From NCBI GenBank assembly GCA_949318235.1, contig OX439127.1:39910858-39974857 (forward strand): DNA of 64,000 bases, read 5' to 3'. The DNA is from Ecdyonurus torrentis (lineage: Eukaryota > Arthropoda > Insecta > Ephemeroptera > Heptageniidae). The translations under genes and the position numbers were made by a program. The stretch's first letter is position 1; every line of letters starts with the position of its first letter. The notes under the pieces were generated by a model, which saw only the letters and a program-made list of their open reading frames with translations, did no database searches and was not told the origin of the DNA. Of the stretch, positions 13,801 to 63,077 are shown piece after piece.

Positions 13801-14363
13801 CCCCGTTTAGAAGAGAATAATTCAAAAGTGGATTTAATTTAAAAATCAACAAACTCAGAGCCCAATAATACTCATGCAAAATGCTAGAAGACACCTTTCT
13901 GTTTTTGTTTTGATTTCAAATGCTTTCTTATTGTAAAAAAGGCATCTATAACTCGAGTTTGATTTTTTTTCCAGTGCTGATTTCATTTTCTGTATATACT
14001 TACAAAGCTTTTGTTTTTAAAATGTAACCAACTTGCTTGAAATTCTGGAAAACAAAAACTTTGTAAAGACTCAGTTAGCTACAGCAGCAATTTCAGTATC
14101 AAGAAATAATTCTAGCTGGAGTTATAGCTATTTTATTCCTCCATAAGAAATCATTTTAAATCAGGACAGTGTCGTTTGTAAGCAATTTGTTATGGTATTG
14201 CGAACCTCTGAGTTTTGTTTTTTCTAAACCCGCTTTTTGTAAGTGTTCTATATTGAAAACTGTAACAACCAAATATAAACAATTTTCTCTATGTATTTAT
14301 TTTACCATTTATTTGTTATTGCCTTATTTTTTTCTTATTACTAAAATATGCACTGTAAGAAAT
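10892..14363. other. 3' flank of copy 1 and intergenic AT-rich DNA
   Basis: No coding region found. It contains a short (AC)n at 11733-11750, poly-T runs near 12118-12136 and 12684-12702, and scattered AATAAA words. The polyadenylation site of the upstream lipase cannot be fixed from sequence alone. Confidence 0.5.
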
Positions 14364-14664
14364 GTATACACTCTAAAAATTGGTGCATTACTTTAGTTAC
14401 GATTCCTAACTTATTTAAGCTAAACACTTTTAAGTTATTATTAGTAGCTAAAATAATGCATTTTAGCAAATTATTAAAAATAGCTAATTTAACTTGAAAT
14501 ACCTTAAAAACCTTTAAAAAACTTAAAACTACTTAAATTAACTATTTTTAATAAATTGCTAAAATGCATTATTTTAGCTACTCATAATAACTTAAAAGTG
14601 TATAATATCTTAAATAAGGTAGGATTCGTAACTAAAGTAATGCACCAATTTTTAGAGTGTATAC
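14364..14664. mobile_element. foldback MITE, Tc1/mariner-like (TA target)
   Basis: A 301-bp inverted repeat with arms of roughly 140 bp. Inside flanking TA dinucleotides both ends read CACTCTAAAAATTGG, followed by TGCATTACTTTAGTTACG on each arm. Arms differ by only a few substitutions and a small indel. The flanking TA and an end beginning CAC fit Tc1/mariner-type insertion; there is no coding capacity. It lies between the two lipase genes. Confidence 0.85.
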
Positions 14665-14751
14665 GATGCTATTCAATGAAAGTCAAAATATTCCTTTACA
14701 ACAAGACATAACATGTATAGAAAATCATTTTATCCCGTACAAATCATTATA

Positions 14752-17148
<2,397 letters not shown>

Positions 17149-17958
17149 TTAAGGTTAGAATTTTATGTTTTAGTTCATCACACCTGTATATTATCATTAT
17201 CTAATAGACGCAACAAAACTTGATTATAACATATTATAGTTGTCGCCTTGTTAACTTTCACAGTAAACGTGTAAGAAAAATTGTAAAAAAATACATTAGT
17301 CTCAAACGCTGCGTGATTTGTGCTTGCAAAATTGACACGTAACATTATGATCATTAAAATTTTAATCTTGTGAATTAATTAACTATAGTTAAAAATTGCT
17401 TGCGGTTCTTCAAATGATAGTAACAATCTGTCTCTTTCTCTCTCTTTCTCTCGCTCCACATATTTTCCTCACGTAAAAATAATGCACACATACAGTACTA
17501 TAACATTTAATATTCATAACATAAACGTAAGTGTATTTGAGTATGACAAACTTATCACAGATTTTTTTTTTTATTATTATTATTTTTGTGATGTGATATT
17601 GTTTCTTGTTGTGATTTTATTTTTGGATGTTAGTCAAAAATACAAATTTCAAAATTATAGCAATTTAAATGTTAGAATTGTGTTTAAATCGATACATTTA
17701 TCCCCAACAACAATAAAAGGAAATCAAATAAATTTCATAAAATAACATGCCTTATGAAAACAATCAACTCTGATGAATCTGTATTTTTCCAAAGCGACAT
17801 TGAATTAGACCTCGGAATGACACAAAATAATTAGCCATTGAATATTAAAGCAAAATAAAATTTTAACCTTGACCCCACAAATAAAATTGACAATAAAAAG
17901 TCACAGCATCTTGAGAGTATTTTCTTTGTTCTGCACCTATTCCTCTTTGTATGCGTAT

Positions 17959-18136
17959 CAGGCTCGGACTGGCCATAAGAGTAAGTCCGCAATTGCGGAT
18001 GTGGCCCCCCCTGTTTGGAGGCCCCTAAGACCCAAAAAAGGGGCGTAACTAGGGTGTTACGCCCCCTTTGTGGCCCCTAAAGAGGGTGTTACACCCCTTT
18101 TGCGGACGAGGCCCCTTGATTGTCAGTCCGACCCTG
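17959..18136. mobile_element. hAT-type MITE, 178 bp
   Basis: Left end CAGGCTCGGACTGGCCAT and right end, complemented, CAGGGTCGGACTGACAAT form the terminal inverted repeats; CAGGGTCGGACTG is typical of hAT ends. The element is flanked by TGCGTAT at 17952-17958 and 18137-18143, a 7-bp direct repeat compatible with an 8-bp duplication with one changed base. The interior is GC-rich with repeated GGGTGTTACGCCCC-like palindromic words. There is no open frame. Confidence 0.85.
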
Positions 18137-18624
18137 TGCGTATCAGTTTTAATATTATATAAAAAAAATAACATCTCTCCATTGTTATTCATATTATGCA
18201 AAACATCTTAACCAAAACTTGAAGAACTGATATTCAGGTAAATATAATATGGAAAATTGATTATAATTCTAGATGTTCTTCAAGTAACAACCATAAAGAA
18301 TTTTTTAAGTATATCTATAATACAGTATATAATATTACTTGTTGCAAAAATATAAGGTGTGTAAGTGTTCTAAATTAAATATTTTTATCCTGACATTTGT
18401 TACAATGACATATATAGACCTTGATAGTGAAAAATTGCATGATATTATCATTAAAATACGTACAAAATAAATTTAGACACTTACTTAAAAACATTTTTTA
18501 TATGAATACTTCATAAATTATTGTCTTGCAGCTAGAGTAGAAATATATGTTTCGTTGTCTTACTTGTTATTTGAGAATGAAATAAAAGCTTGTACCTACA
18601 ATGAAACAAACTTTTAACAACCAT

Positions 18625-18628
<4 letters not shown>

Positions 18629-18660
<32 letters not shown>

Positions 18661-18734
18661 AATGCAACAAGTAAAAGAATACTGAGAAAGATTAACATTT
18701 GAATAATTTATAACAGAATAAGAAAACATAAAAA

Positions 18735-18774
<40 letters not shown>

Positions 18775-18776
18775 GA
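18629..18776. repeat. poly(A) tract and (AAT)n microsatellite
   Basis: A poly-A run of about 28 bases at 18629-18656 and about 40 bp of AAT trinucleotides at 18736-18775. Confidence 0.9.
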
Positions 18777-18963
18777 ATTTCAATAAAAATGAAAATTACG
18801 TCATAAAAAGGTCTTTATAAATTTTGAGCCTTCAAAATAAGAAATAAGATTAACATTAATCAAATTGGACTAAAATTAAAATAAATGTAACAACTGTAAA
18901 ATAATCTACCAAAGAATCAAAATGTGAAAATGTTCCAGCTTCTTTTTTAATTAATTAGTATAT

Positions 18964-23500
<4,537 letters not shown>

Positions 23501-24356
23501 ACATTCACATAAAGCTATACAAAATTATTCATTAAGTATAGACAATAATGTTGCGTAGGTCAGTATTATGCTGCAGTTTTGCAGACATTATAGGTCATGT
23601 TATTATTTCTCAGTGATTACTTCTACAGTATACTCACTGTCAGAATAGAATGTGCAATTATACTGCAATAAATAAATAAATAGAATTGAAAATGCAAAGT
23701 TTAGGCCTGACAAATTTCTGATTATATTATATACATACATAATTCAAAATGAGCCCATGACTAACCTAAGAAATACTAACAATACTAACAATACTAAGAA
23801 ATGTGAATATAGTGACATTTTTTTAAAGAACCTCCCCAAAAAAGTCTAGTTTTTAAAGAATACTTCACCCTTGCTGGGGTTTTGATCCCAATTCAAAAAT
23901 TGATGATATTGAAATGTGGATCGATACATACCACCCGTTCAAATTTATAATTTCTCTTTAATTTTTATTTGCTTATTTTATTGCTATCGTTGTCTCGTGA
24001 TTTCAAATTATACATTTTTTTTGTCTATTTTTATTTAAAAAAAAATTAATCTTATATTATTATTTTGCTTACCTAATGCGCTTCCGGCTGATTGAACTAT
24101 ATCAATTAGTTTTTTTTATTATATAATTTATTTATATACTTTATTATTATATTTATTTATATAATTGTAAATATATTTTGACAAAAGACTACAATGATCT
24201 ATGAACAAGATGAACTGCCTCAGTCAATAAAAAAATATATTACGTATTATTTGTTGCATACAAATGCTATATGGAAAAAAAATTTCAATTGACTTTTTTA
24301 AAAAAAAATTTACTATTATATCCCTTTTTGCACAAATATTTTCAATAACTTTTTTT

Positions 24357-24389
<33 letters not shown>

Positions 24390-26241
24390 GTAATAATAAA
24401 AATAATAATAAAGAATTAATTTTTCCCTTCTTTTGATGCCTTGTATATTTCTGTGTTGCGATGATCAATTTATTAGCCATGTAAGTTGTTTTATACTTAA
24501 AAAAAATATTATTTTATTTTTATTTCTGGTTTAAATGTCCCTTTTTTCACATATATTTTCAAGAAGTTTAAAAAATATATTATATATAAAAATATAATTA
24601 TATATAATATTAAAGTCTTGTAAATTTTTGTGTTGCAATGATCGATTTATTAGCCAAATACTTTGCTTTACATTATATTATATTATTTATTTCTGGTAAA
24701 ATATTTGATGTTAGAATTTGTATTGTTGCACATAATTATAAGGTCAACAAGTTTAATCCTGCAAAGTTAACAGCTTTCAAAAACCTTCTCCCATTATATA
24801 AATATTTGGCATAGTGCACATAAATATAGTTTAATAAAATTAATTTACATATTTTGCGTCGTGATTACAGATTTTTATGTGCTATTTTTAAAATCAAAAG
24901 TAAGAAAAACCTCTCCCAAAAAATACAAAGCAATGAAAACGTGTCGTGATGTGATATAAAAAATATATTATATGTTATATTTTTTTGGCAAATTTTAATT
25001 CGTTCTGCACTACCGGGATTTACTTTTTATGGTTACTACAAATATGCTACATAAATTCAATTGACATTGAATTAATTTCGTTGACTTGTAGTACAATTCT
25101 AAAACAAGTTTTTATTTTTAATAAGGAAATATCACTCCTGTTGGAAGTTAACACATGTCATATTAAAATTGAAATTTACGGTCTCTATAAATAACTATTT
25201 TTAAATAAAATTGTAAAACCATTACGCTATAGCCTATAGCTCATATGAGAAAAAGTTTTAGTTTCGTTTCAGAGGTGTCTAAAATATGTGTTACAATTAT
25301 AATAAAGGAGGCAAGAGAAATTAAATAATTATGCTGGTTAGTTTATGTGGATAAAAGTTGACGTGAATTTGGGTGTGTAGACGAGTCATATTGTCATCGC
25401 GCAAGGTCACTTAAAAGTGTCTTTCTTGTCGCATACAAAATCAGCTTTTGATTCTATATTATCTTTCTTATTCAACAACTACAGTTTATAGTTTTATTCT
25501 AAAAAAAGAAACCACACTGAAGACATAAATTTTTTTATCGACCGCAGTCATAGTCAATCAATTAATAATGTGTTGTACTAATAATCAGAAATGAGTTTAT
25601 ATTTTAAAATAAGATTTTCATTGATAGAACTTATTAAAAATATAAACACAAAATAATATATTTCATGACACCATTAATAACAGGCGTTTGAGTTTATACG
25701 TCATTTTAATGAGTTAGATACATTAATTAATTAGTCAATCATTATTTTCATTTACCAATACTTATACGAGACCTAAATTGAACCATAATATTAAAACTCC
25801 AAATGACGTGTTGTATACCTGTCTCAATTATAATAAGGTTGCTGAATGTGCTTTGTAAACAACACCAATAAGTGATAATCATTTTTATTATATTAAAATA
25901 CATTACGCAATATTACACATAATATATTATCGAGAGTTTTTAAATAGACCACTTACATACAGTACACGATTGATTTAGACCATTGAGATTTAAAATAGAA
26001 ATTTACGATACGTCCCTATATACTTTTTTTTTTATTGTAGTTGATTTATGTTTATTCATTGATACTTTTAAGGTACGTTATCAAGTTCAGACTACCAAGT
26101 ACGAAATGAATAACAGATATTTAAAAAAGGCGAACGTATGTACCGCAAGGAAAAAAAAAAATTGCACAACTATAGACTGAAATGCAACACTAAAATTATT
26201 ATTCATTATTAGTTATTAGTTATTCATTTCATTTCATTTCA
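23501..26241. other. intergenic AT-rich DNA
   Basis: No gene found. Contains a diverged tandem duplication at about 24313-24670 and a poly-A run at 24357-24388. Confidence 0.5.
24313..24670. repeat. diverged tandem duplication, unit about 200 bp
   Basis: Two successive blocks share CTTTTTGCACAAATATTTTC / CTTTTTTCACATATATTTTC and, further on, TTGTATATTTCTGTGTTGCG / TTGTAAATTTTTGTGTTGCA, each followed by ATGATC..TTTATTAGCCA. The order is the same and divergence is considerable, indicating an old duplication. Confidence 0.6.
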
Positions 26242-26345
26242 GTACAAAACACATGATGAATGTAAAAGTGCATTGAACATTCCCATGTGCAATCAATATC
26301 TCACTGTAGGCGCCAAACTCATACTTCTTATTTGGTCTACTTGAT
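26242..26345 (+). repeat. 104-bp direct repeat, copy A
   Basis: Nearly identical (about three differences) to 28078-28181; shared text includes ACACATGATGAATGTAAA and CACTGTAGGCGCCAAACTC. Not coding in any consistent frame. Confidence 0.9.
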
Positions 26346-28077
26346 TTTTTTTTCTTCTCATTTTGTCTATTCATTCCTTATCAGCTGCCAAAAGATACAT
26401 GCTTAAATTTATTCAATACATTTTATGTTTTCATTTATTTTTAACGTAATTCTTTAGTTAAATTATAATTTAAAAAATGGGAGTTAATTTTTTTTTCTTC
26501 CTGCGCAAAGAAAGTAAATGCATTTTTTTGATTTTTTTTTTTTTGTTTATTGTTGTAAGTAAAAAATTTAATAGATAAAGATTTACAGTATTCCTGTGTA
26601 AACAAAATTGGAAGAAATATGGGTGTTATAAATTTAATGGTTTGAATAAAGAATTTCAAACTTCTTAAAGCCATAGACCACATTAAACAACATGTGCTTT
26701 TTAATAAATAAACACAAAATGGGATCTTCAAAACTGAAGACAATTTTTACCAGAATGTTAATTTAACCCCACGAGAGAGCGTGAAAAAACTGTAAAGTAT
26801 GTAATTTGCGTGAAAATTTATGTTTATGACGTCAGAAACATGCAAAAGTTAGTATGAAAATGTTGTGCGGGTTGCATAAATCGAATTTTCTGATCACTGC
26901 TACAGGGCTACTGTTGGGTTTTGACTTTTGAGACAAACTAATGTTATTTATGTAAATATCATCAAATGTTTTGTGATATAAAATGCTTATGTTTTTCTCT
27001 GGTCTATTCCATAAATATAATTATTATTATTAATTTTTTTTTTTTTTTTTTTTTTGTAATCCAGAAAAAGAATAAAAAAGAATACGTATTAAAAATCTTC
27101 ATATTCTTCATACAAGACTTATAAACAAGTATTATAATGGTACAATAGAATTATACCTATTCATTTCTGTACGTATAGTTACACAAGAAAATATAAATAA
27201 ATATAAATTCATGTACATCAAAAAGGCAAATTAAATTCATTTAGATACATATTATATTTCTAGTACGCACGATATATATTATAATATAAATCCTTAATCA
27301 ATAAAAATTTATATTTACAATAATATTCATTTGTTTAAATTATTACATAATGTAGATACATGTCATATAATATATTATAAACATATATTATTATATTTGT
27401 GAGAAAAAATACTTCCCATGCACACGTATAATATAATGTGTATAATATTGAAGTGCAATGTTATATAACATACACATACATGAGTTGTGTTTATATAACA
27501 ATAATAATAAACTTTGTTTATGTATAATCAAGTTCACATGAAAGGTCACGAAAAATAAGTATAAATCACCCAAAACACCGTTATACATCTCTCTGCTTTC
27601 ATGTTTTTTATTAGTTTTTTTTTTTTTTTTTTTTTTTTTTTGTCTGCATATACATTTATTCATTATGATTATTATTTTAGGAAGACTTTTTTATGTATTT
27701 TTATTAGTTAATATTTTATTGTTTATTGTTTATTTGCTGACATTGCAATAATATAGTAATAAACAATCCACTCAACTTAGTGACAATAAAATTGAAGCCA
27801 CACCTCCATTATTACAAAATAACGTATTAGATTTTGAAGGTGAATTGCAATGATTAATTTAAAATAGAAATAAAAAAATAATGGAAAATCCCTTTATAAT
27901 GAGTTTTATTATTATTATTATTCTACGTCAAGCGTAAGCTATGTGAATGTGGGAATTGCTAAAGGTGAGGAGAGGACGCTGCCTCGTTTGATCCCACTCA
28001 TTTTGAGCTTATTGTATGCAATGTGCAATCCAGAAAATGCACTCAGCAAGTAAGCATAAGAGAGTGCACGCGAACGT
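26346..28077. other. intergenic AT-rich DNA between the direct repeats
   Basis: Poly-T runs at about 27033-27054 and 27617-27640; otherwise I see no gene or structured repeat. Confidence 0.4.
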
Positions 28078-28181
28078 GTACATAACACATGATGAATGTA
28101 AAGGTGCATTGGACATTCCCATGTGCAATCAATATCTCACTGTAGGCGCCAAACTCATACTTCTTATTTGGTCTACTTGAT
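28078..28181 (+). repeat. 104-bp direct repeat, copy B
   Basis: Second copy of the unit at 26242-26345, 1.8 kb downstream in the same orientation. Confidence 0.9.
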
Positions 28182-28489
28182 CATATCTTTCCATTACTTT
28201 TTCTTTGTGCATTTAAAAAATTATATGACAATGAGGCTTACCGGTGGAGAGCGCCAGTCATACATAGGTGACGCGGGAGTAAAAAAAAAAAAAAAAAAAA
28301 AAAAAAGACCCCGGCATAATTCCCTATACTGTTTTTTTTTTTAAATTTCCCCCGATAAATCTCCTATTGAACCTGGATTTTTTGTTTAATGAAAAATGGG
28401 GGAAAAAAATGAAAATGAGTTCTATAATACCACATAACAACCAAATAAACCCAACAACGTGTGATTTAATAGAAATGTATGAGATGAGT

Positions 28490-28871
<382 letters not shown>

Positions 28872-29176
28872 CCAGTATCCCAATAAGTCGTCGATATTAT
28901 AATATACTGTATATAGGTATTTATTATATAAAAATATGACGTGCAATTGGAATGTATGTATGTATATACAGTATAATATACTCTACTCTTATTAAAAAGA
29001 CAGCATTAATTTATATTTTTTAATGAAAAGATAAAGCAAATATACTTTTACTAATAGATAATAATCATTACACATACTAATAATAAATTAATAATAAAGC
29101 TAATAATTATATAAACATTTTCTATATAATAAGTTGGATTTTAGTTAAGTGTGTCATTTTCTTTTAATTATTTCAG

Positions 29177-29200
29177 CTCCTCAAGGCTTACCTTTTAAAA
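29177..29200 (+). other. 5' UTR segment of second lipase gene
   Basis: A splice acceptor (TTATTTCAG, AG at 29175-29176) precedes this 24-nt segment and the ATG at 29201, implying at least one upstream noncoding exon. I could not locate it. Confidence 0.6.
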
Positions 29201-32906
<3,706 letters not shown>

Positions 32907-32973
32907 ATTCTTATAGAGAACAATGAATTTAATGTTCATGATTAAGAAATTCGCTCAGAGTTAATTGTATTAT

Positions 32974-33088
32974 CAGAATGGGTGTTATCGGTGGCAAAGT
33001 TTCGCCTGAATAAAAATATGGCTTTCTTTAAGTTGAGAGTGTATCCCTCATTAAAATTTTTCGGGCTCAGGTGTAGTGTTTTTCTCAA
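32974..33088 (+). repeat. dispersed repeat, intact copy after lipase copy 2
   Basis: Begins GGGTGTTATCGGTGGCAAAG about 70 nt after the stop codon at 32906 and ends near GGGCTCAGGTGTAGTG. It carries AATAAA at 33009-33014, so it may supply the poly(A) signal of the lipase. The second copy is at 31786-32013. Confidence 0.75.
33009..33014 (+). terminator. candidate poly(A) signal of second lipase gene
   Basis: AATAAA 103 nt after the TAA stop, the first good signal downstream. A T-rich stretch follows. Confidence 0.45.
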
Positions 33089-35284
<2,196 letters not shown>

Positions 35285-35425
35285 TTTGTTCATTGTTGAG
35301 AGGTCACGATTGCCATTTACACTGCATGTTATGTAGGTATGTAAGTGATGTTTTCAACGGTTTTGTTAAGAGTATGTACTATGTATTTAGTGTACTATGT
35401 ACATACTTGGTATTTTCAAGGGGCT
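35285..35425 (+). repeat. dispersed inverted-repeat family, unit 1
   Basis: Contains GAGAGGTCACGATTGCCATT, TGCATGTTATG, TTTTCAACGGTTTTG and TTGGTATTTTC. The same words in order recur at 37575-37672 (+) and, complemented, at 37380-37480 and 37700-37800. Confidence 0.7.
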
Positions 35426-35496
35426 TGCACTTTTAAATAATTTATTATAATATTACGAAAGTATGTATATAATCAAAGTCCTGAAACGCACAATAA

Positions 35497-36907
35497 TATG
35501 TATGGTAGATATGCCACTTTTCGGCCACTTCCACTTTTCGGCCACTTTGAACTTTGAAAGCCTATAATAAAAAATATAAATGGACCAGGGACAAATTTTT
35601 TGTATAATTAGCTCCAGAAAACCTTAGCCAGTACTGTGTTAGAAATTGAAAAGCTTAGCATCATAGGATTTTTTTTATTAAATTATTAACTCGGCGAGAA
35701 CTTAAAAATTGCACAAATTTACGCTTCTTCTAATGTTATGCAAAAACATCACATCAGTACTTCAGGAAAATAAGGGTCTAGTTACAAATTCTTGACAGCC
35801 ATCTCAAATCCACTGAATATATAGTATATCAGCTAAGTATTAACCACCATAAATCTTAAGTTGGCCTTAGCCAATTTTTTTAAGACTGAATATAAAAGTG
35901 GCCGAAAAGTGGACACGATGCTTCGTACCGGTGTCACTTTTCGGCCACCTAATTTGCTAAGTTCAATATTTTTTCCTGGCAAAACTGTAGATTTGAAATC
36001 AGGTTTGATCACCTGAACTTGCTCTGGGGACAACATAGTTTTAGTAAAAAATAAGAAAACAGTTCTGAGAACCATAAGTCGTTGCCAAAGACGGTCCAAA
36101 AATCCCCAACCCATCATTCGTTATTAAGTGAAAATTGCAACTTTTTTTTTTCTTCAAAGGGGGAAAAAAATACGTAATTTTTTTAATGTACAGAAATGTT
36201 CCTCATACACTGTAGAATTAAAATATTAAAACCCCCAAAGTCATGATTTTTATTTTTATAATAATACTTAAAAAAAGTACGCCTAAGCCCGGGCGTCGTG
36301 TACCATTTTAAGGGTCGATTTTATCGCAACTCAGATTTCTGGGAACAGTTTTATTATTTTTATTTCATATAATGTTGTATTGAGAGTGACATCAGGCTAT
36401 CAAACATGCCCCTAAATAAACAGCTCCATCAATAAAAAATTTCAAGAGTAGCCACGCGTGGCCGTTAGGTTTGTGTTTAGCAAATTTAAAGCGCTATAGC
36501 GACCAAAATAATTGCAACATGCTAATTTTTTCCTAACATACACAATAAATGAATACATTTTAATGATTTGACAAACAAACAAAAAATTAATCGTGCGCAA
36601 ACATGCTAGAAAACAGCTTGCGAATGTGCGTTCCTAACGTAAGGTGGCCGAAAAGTCGAATTTCAGTGGCCGGAAAGTAGCATAAGTGGCCGAAAACTGA
36701 GCATTTACAAAATCGAACTTTAAACTGTCCTCTTAATTAATTGAATGTTAAAATAAACGATTTTTTTATATGATTATGTTAGTAAGGTATTACTTTAACC
36801 AGCTGAATGGATGATTTGAACAGAAATATATTATTTGGTTGTAAATATGGTGATAATATGAAACAAGATCCTTAAGTGGCCGAAAAGTGGCATGTCTACC
36901 ATACATA
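35497..36907. mobile_element. 1.4-kb inverted-repeat element with reiterated CCACTTTTCGGCCA word
   Basis: Ends match in inverted orientation: TATGGTAGATATGCCACTTT at 35501 and its complement (with one change, GACATGCC) ending at 36902. CCACTTTTCGGCCACTT or its complement AAGTGGCCGAAAAGTGG occurs at both ends and several times inside (35516-35545, 35900-35950, 36640-36700, 36875-36892). The immediate flank is TA on both sides, suggesting a TA target. One internal minus-strand frame (35833-36117, 94 codons) includes the motif and resembles no transposase I know. Confidence 0.8.
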
Positions 36908-37379
36908 CGTACTATACATATAGTATCTTCCTTAATTAAGCTTACAAGAACTCCGATGAGAACTATATAATAAGAGGTATAAGTTGTCTATTAATGCATA
37001 AATATAAGAAATCTTCATGTACATATGTATATGTATGATCAGGAATAATTACAGTATGATAAAAAATGTTACTTATATGCATATCATGTAGGAAGCTAGC
37101 CATATGAGTATGTATGTAAATCTGTATCATACTGTATTGTAATATTCATTTGGAAGGTGTTTTCTATTTTTCGTATGATTGCCTCTAGATGTAGAATATG
37201 ATACTGTAAACAATTTGTTATTGCCTATGCTGTGCTGTGTGTGTGTACTGTACATTCAATCCAAAACTATTTAACAATTAAATAAAATATCGAGCACTGT
37301 CAAGGCATCCTTTTTACCTTATTTGGCCTCTAATAAAAACCATTTATTATTTTTAAAAAGGATTCTTTATTTGGTAAAT

Positions 37380-37800
37380 TCCCTAGAAAATACCAACAGT
37401 ACAGATATTACAAAAAACTTCACTCAAATAATATACAGTTTAATGGCTGGCAATCGTGACTTTTCAACAATGAAAGGAAAAAAATAGTTGTAATAGAATT
37501 CTATTTCTTATTGAGTGATTACACTAGAAATTCCCAAGTATTCTAGCCCCATAAGAAATCTTAATTGATTTTTTCTTGTCGAGAGGTCACAATTGCCATT
37601 TCATTGCATGTTATCTGAGTGAGGTTTTAAATGGTTTTAGTGCGAGTATTTGGTATTTTCTTGGGACTTTCAGAGTCCTATAAAAATATCCTAGATATAT
37701 GGCTTAGAAAATACCAAGTACACTGAAACTGTTGAAAAACTCACTCAAATGACATGCAATTAAATGTTGGAACGTGACCTCTCGATAATAAAGAAAAGAA
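37380..37800. mobile_element. dispersed inverted-repeat family, units 2-4
   Basis: Unit 2 (37380-37480) and unit 4 (37700-37800) are in reverse orientation to unit 3 (37575-37672). Units 3 and 4 form an inverted repeat with arms of about 95 bp spanning 37577-37797, anchored by GAGAGGTCAC on the left and GTGACCTCTC on the right. All relate to 35285-35425. No coding capacity. Confidence 0.7.
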
Positions 37801-38249
37801 ATATTAATGAGTGAGAGTACTTGATAATTTCTAGAGACTTTCAGGATGATCAGAGAGATCAGCTGACCTACATTCATTGTCTACTGGTAGAGTACTGGTA
37901 TCTGTCCCACTTTTGTTTAATAAGGTACCGGTACTGTACTTATTTTTATGTAGAGTGTGACTAAAGTAAAATAACAACTATGAAATATTAGTTATGTATG
38001 TTAATACCAGCGTATTAACATACATAAGCATGACATAAAAATTTATTTGTACTATCTTATGAAATCAACCCTGTATACATGTGGAGCAATACGTTACCTC
38101 AAGTCTCCATATAAATGCATTGTGTTTACATGAGATAAAACCTAGTGCAAATTTTATAGCACAGTGTCTGTACATTTAAAATGTTTAGTGTGTGTATCCT
38201 GAACTGTCTACCAACTGAAAATTTATAAATCTCATTTTTCTTTTTTCAG

Positions 38250-38288
38250 ATAGTTTACAAGTTATATCAGCAACAAAATCCAAATAAA
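38250..38288 (+). other. 5' end of first identified intersectin exon
   Basis: A good acceptor (TTTCTTTTTTCAG, AG at 38248-38249) precedes this 39-nt stretch. It is in frame with the ATG at 38289 and has no stop codon, so the true start could be further upstream in an unseen exon. The ATG has a favourable AAAATGG context and gives a short leader like that of insect Dap160, so it is preferred. Confidence 0.6.
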
Positions 38289-62991
<24,703 letters not shown>

Positions 62992-63045
62992 GTACTATAT
63001 AGCATGTCCCTCCAAAATATTTGCACTATCTATGCTCTTTCTTAA

Positions 63046-63077
<32 letters not shown>

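Noticed and set aside
35833..36117. 94-codon minus-strand frame inside the 35497-36907 element
   Set aside because: It includes the element's recurrent word and shows no DDE, zinc finger or other transposase motif; treated as chance.
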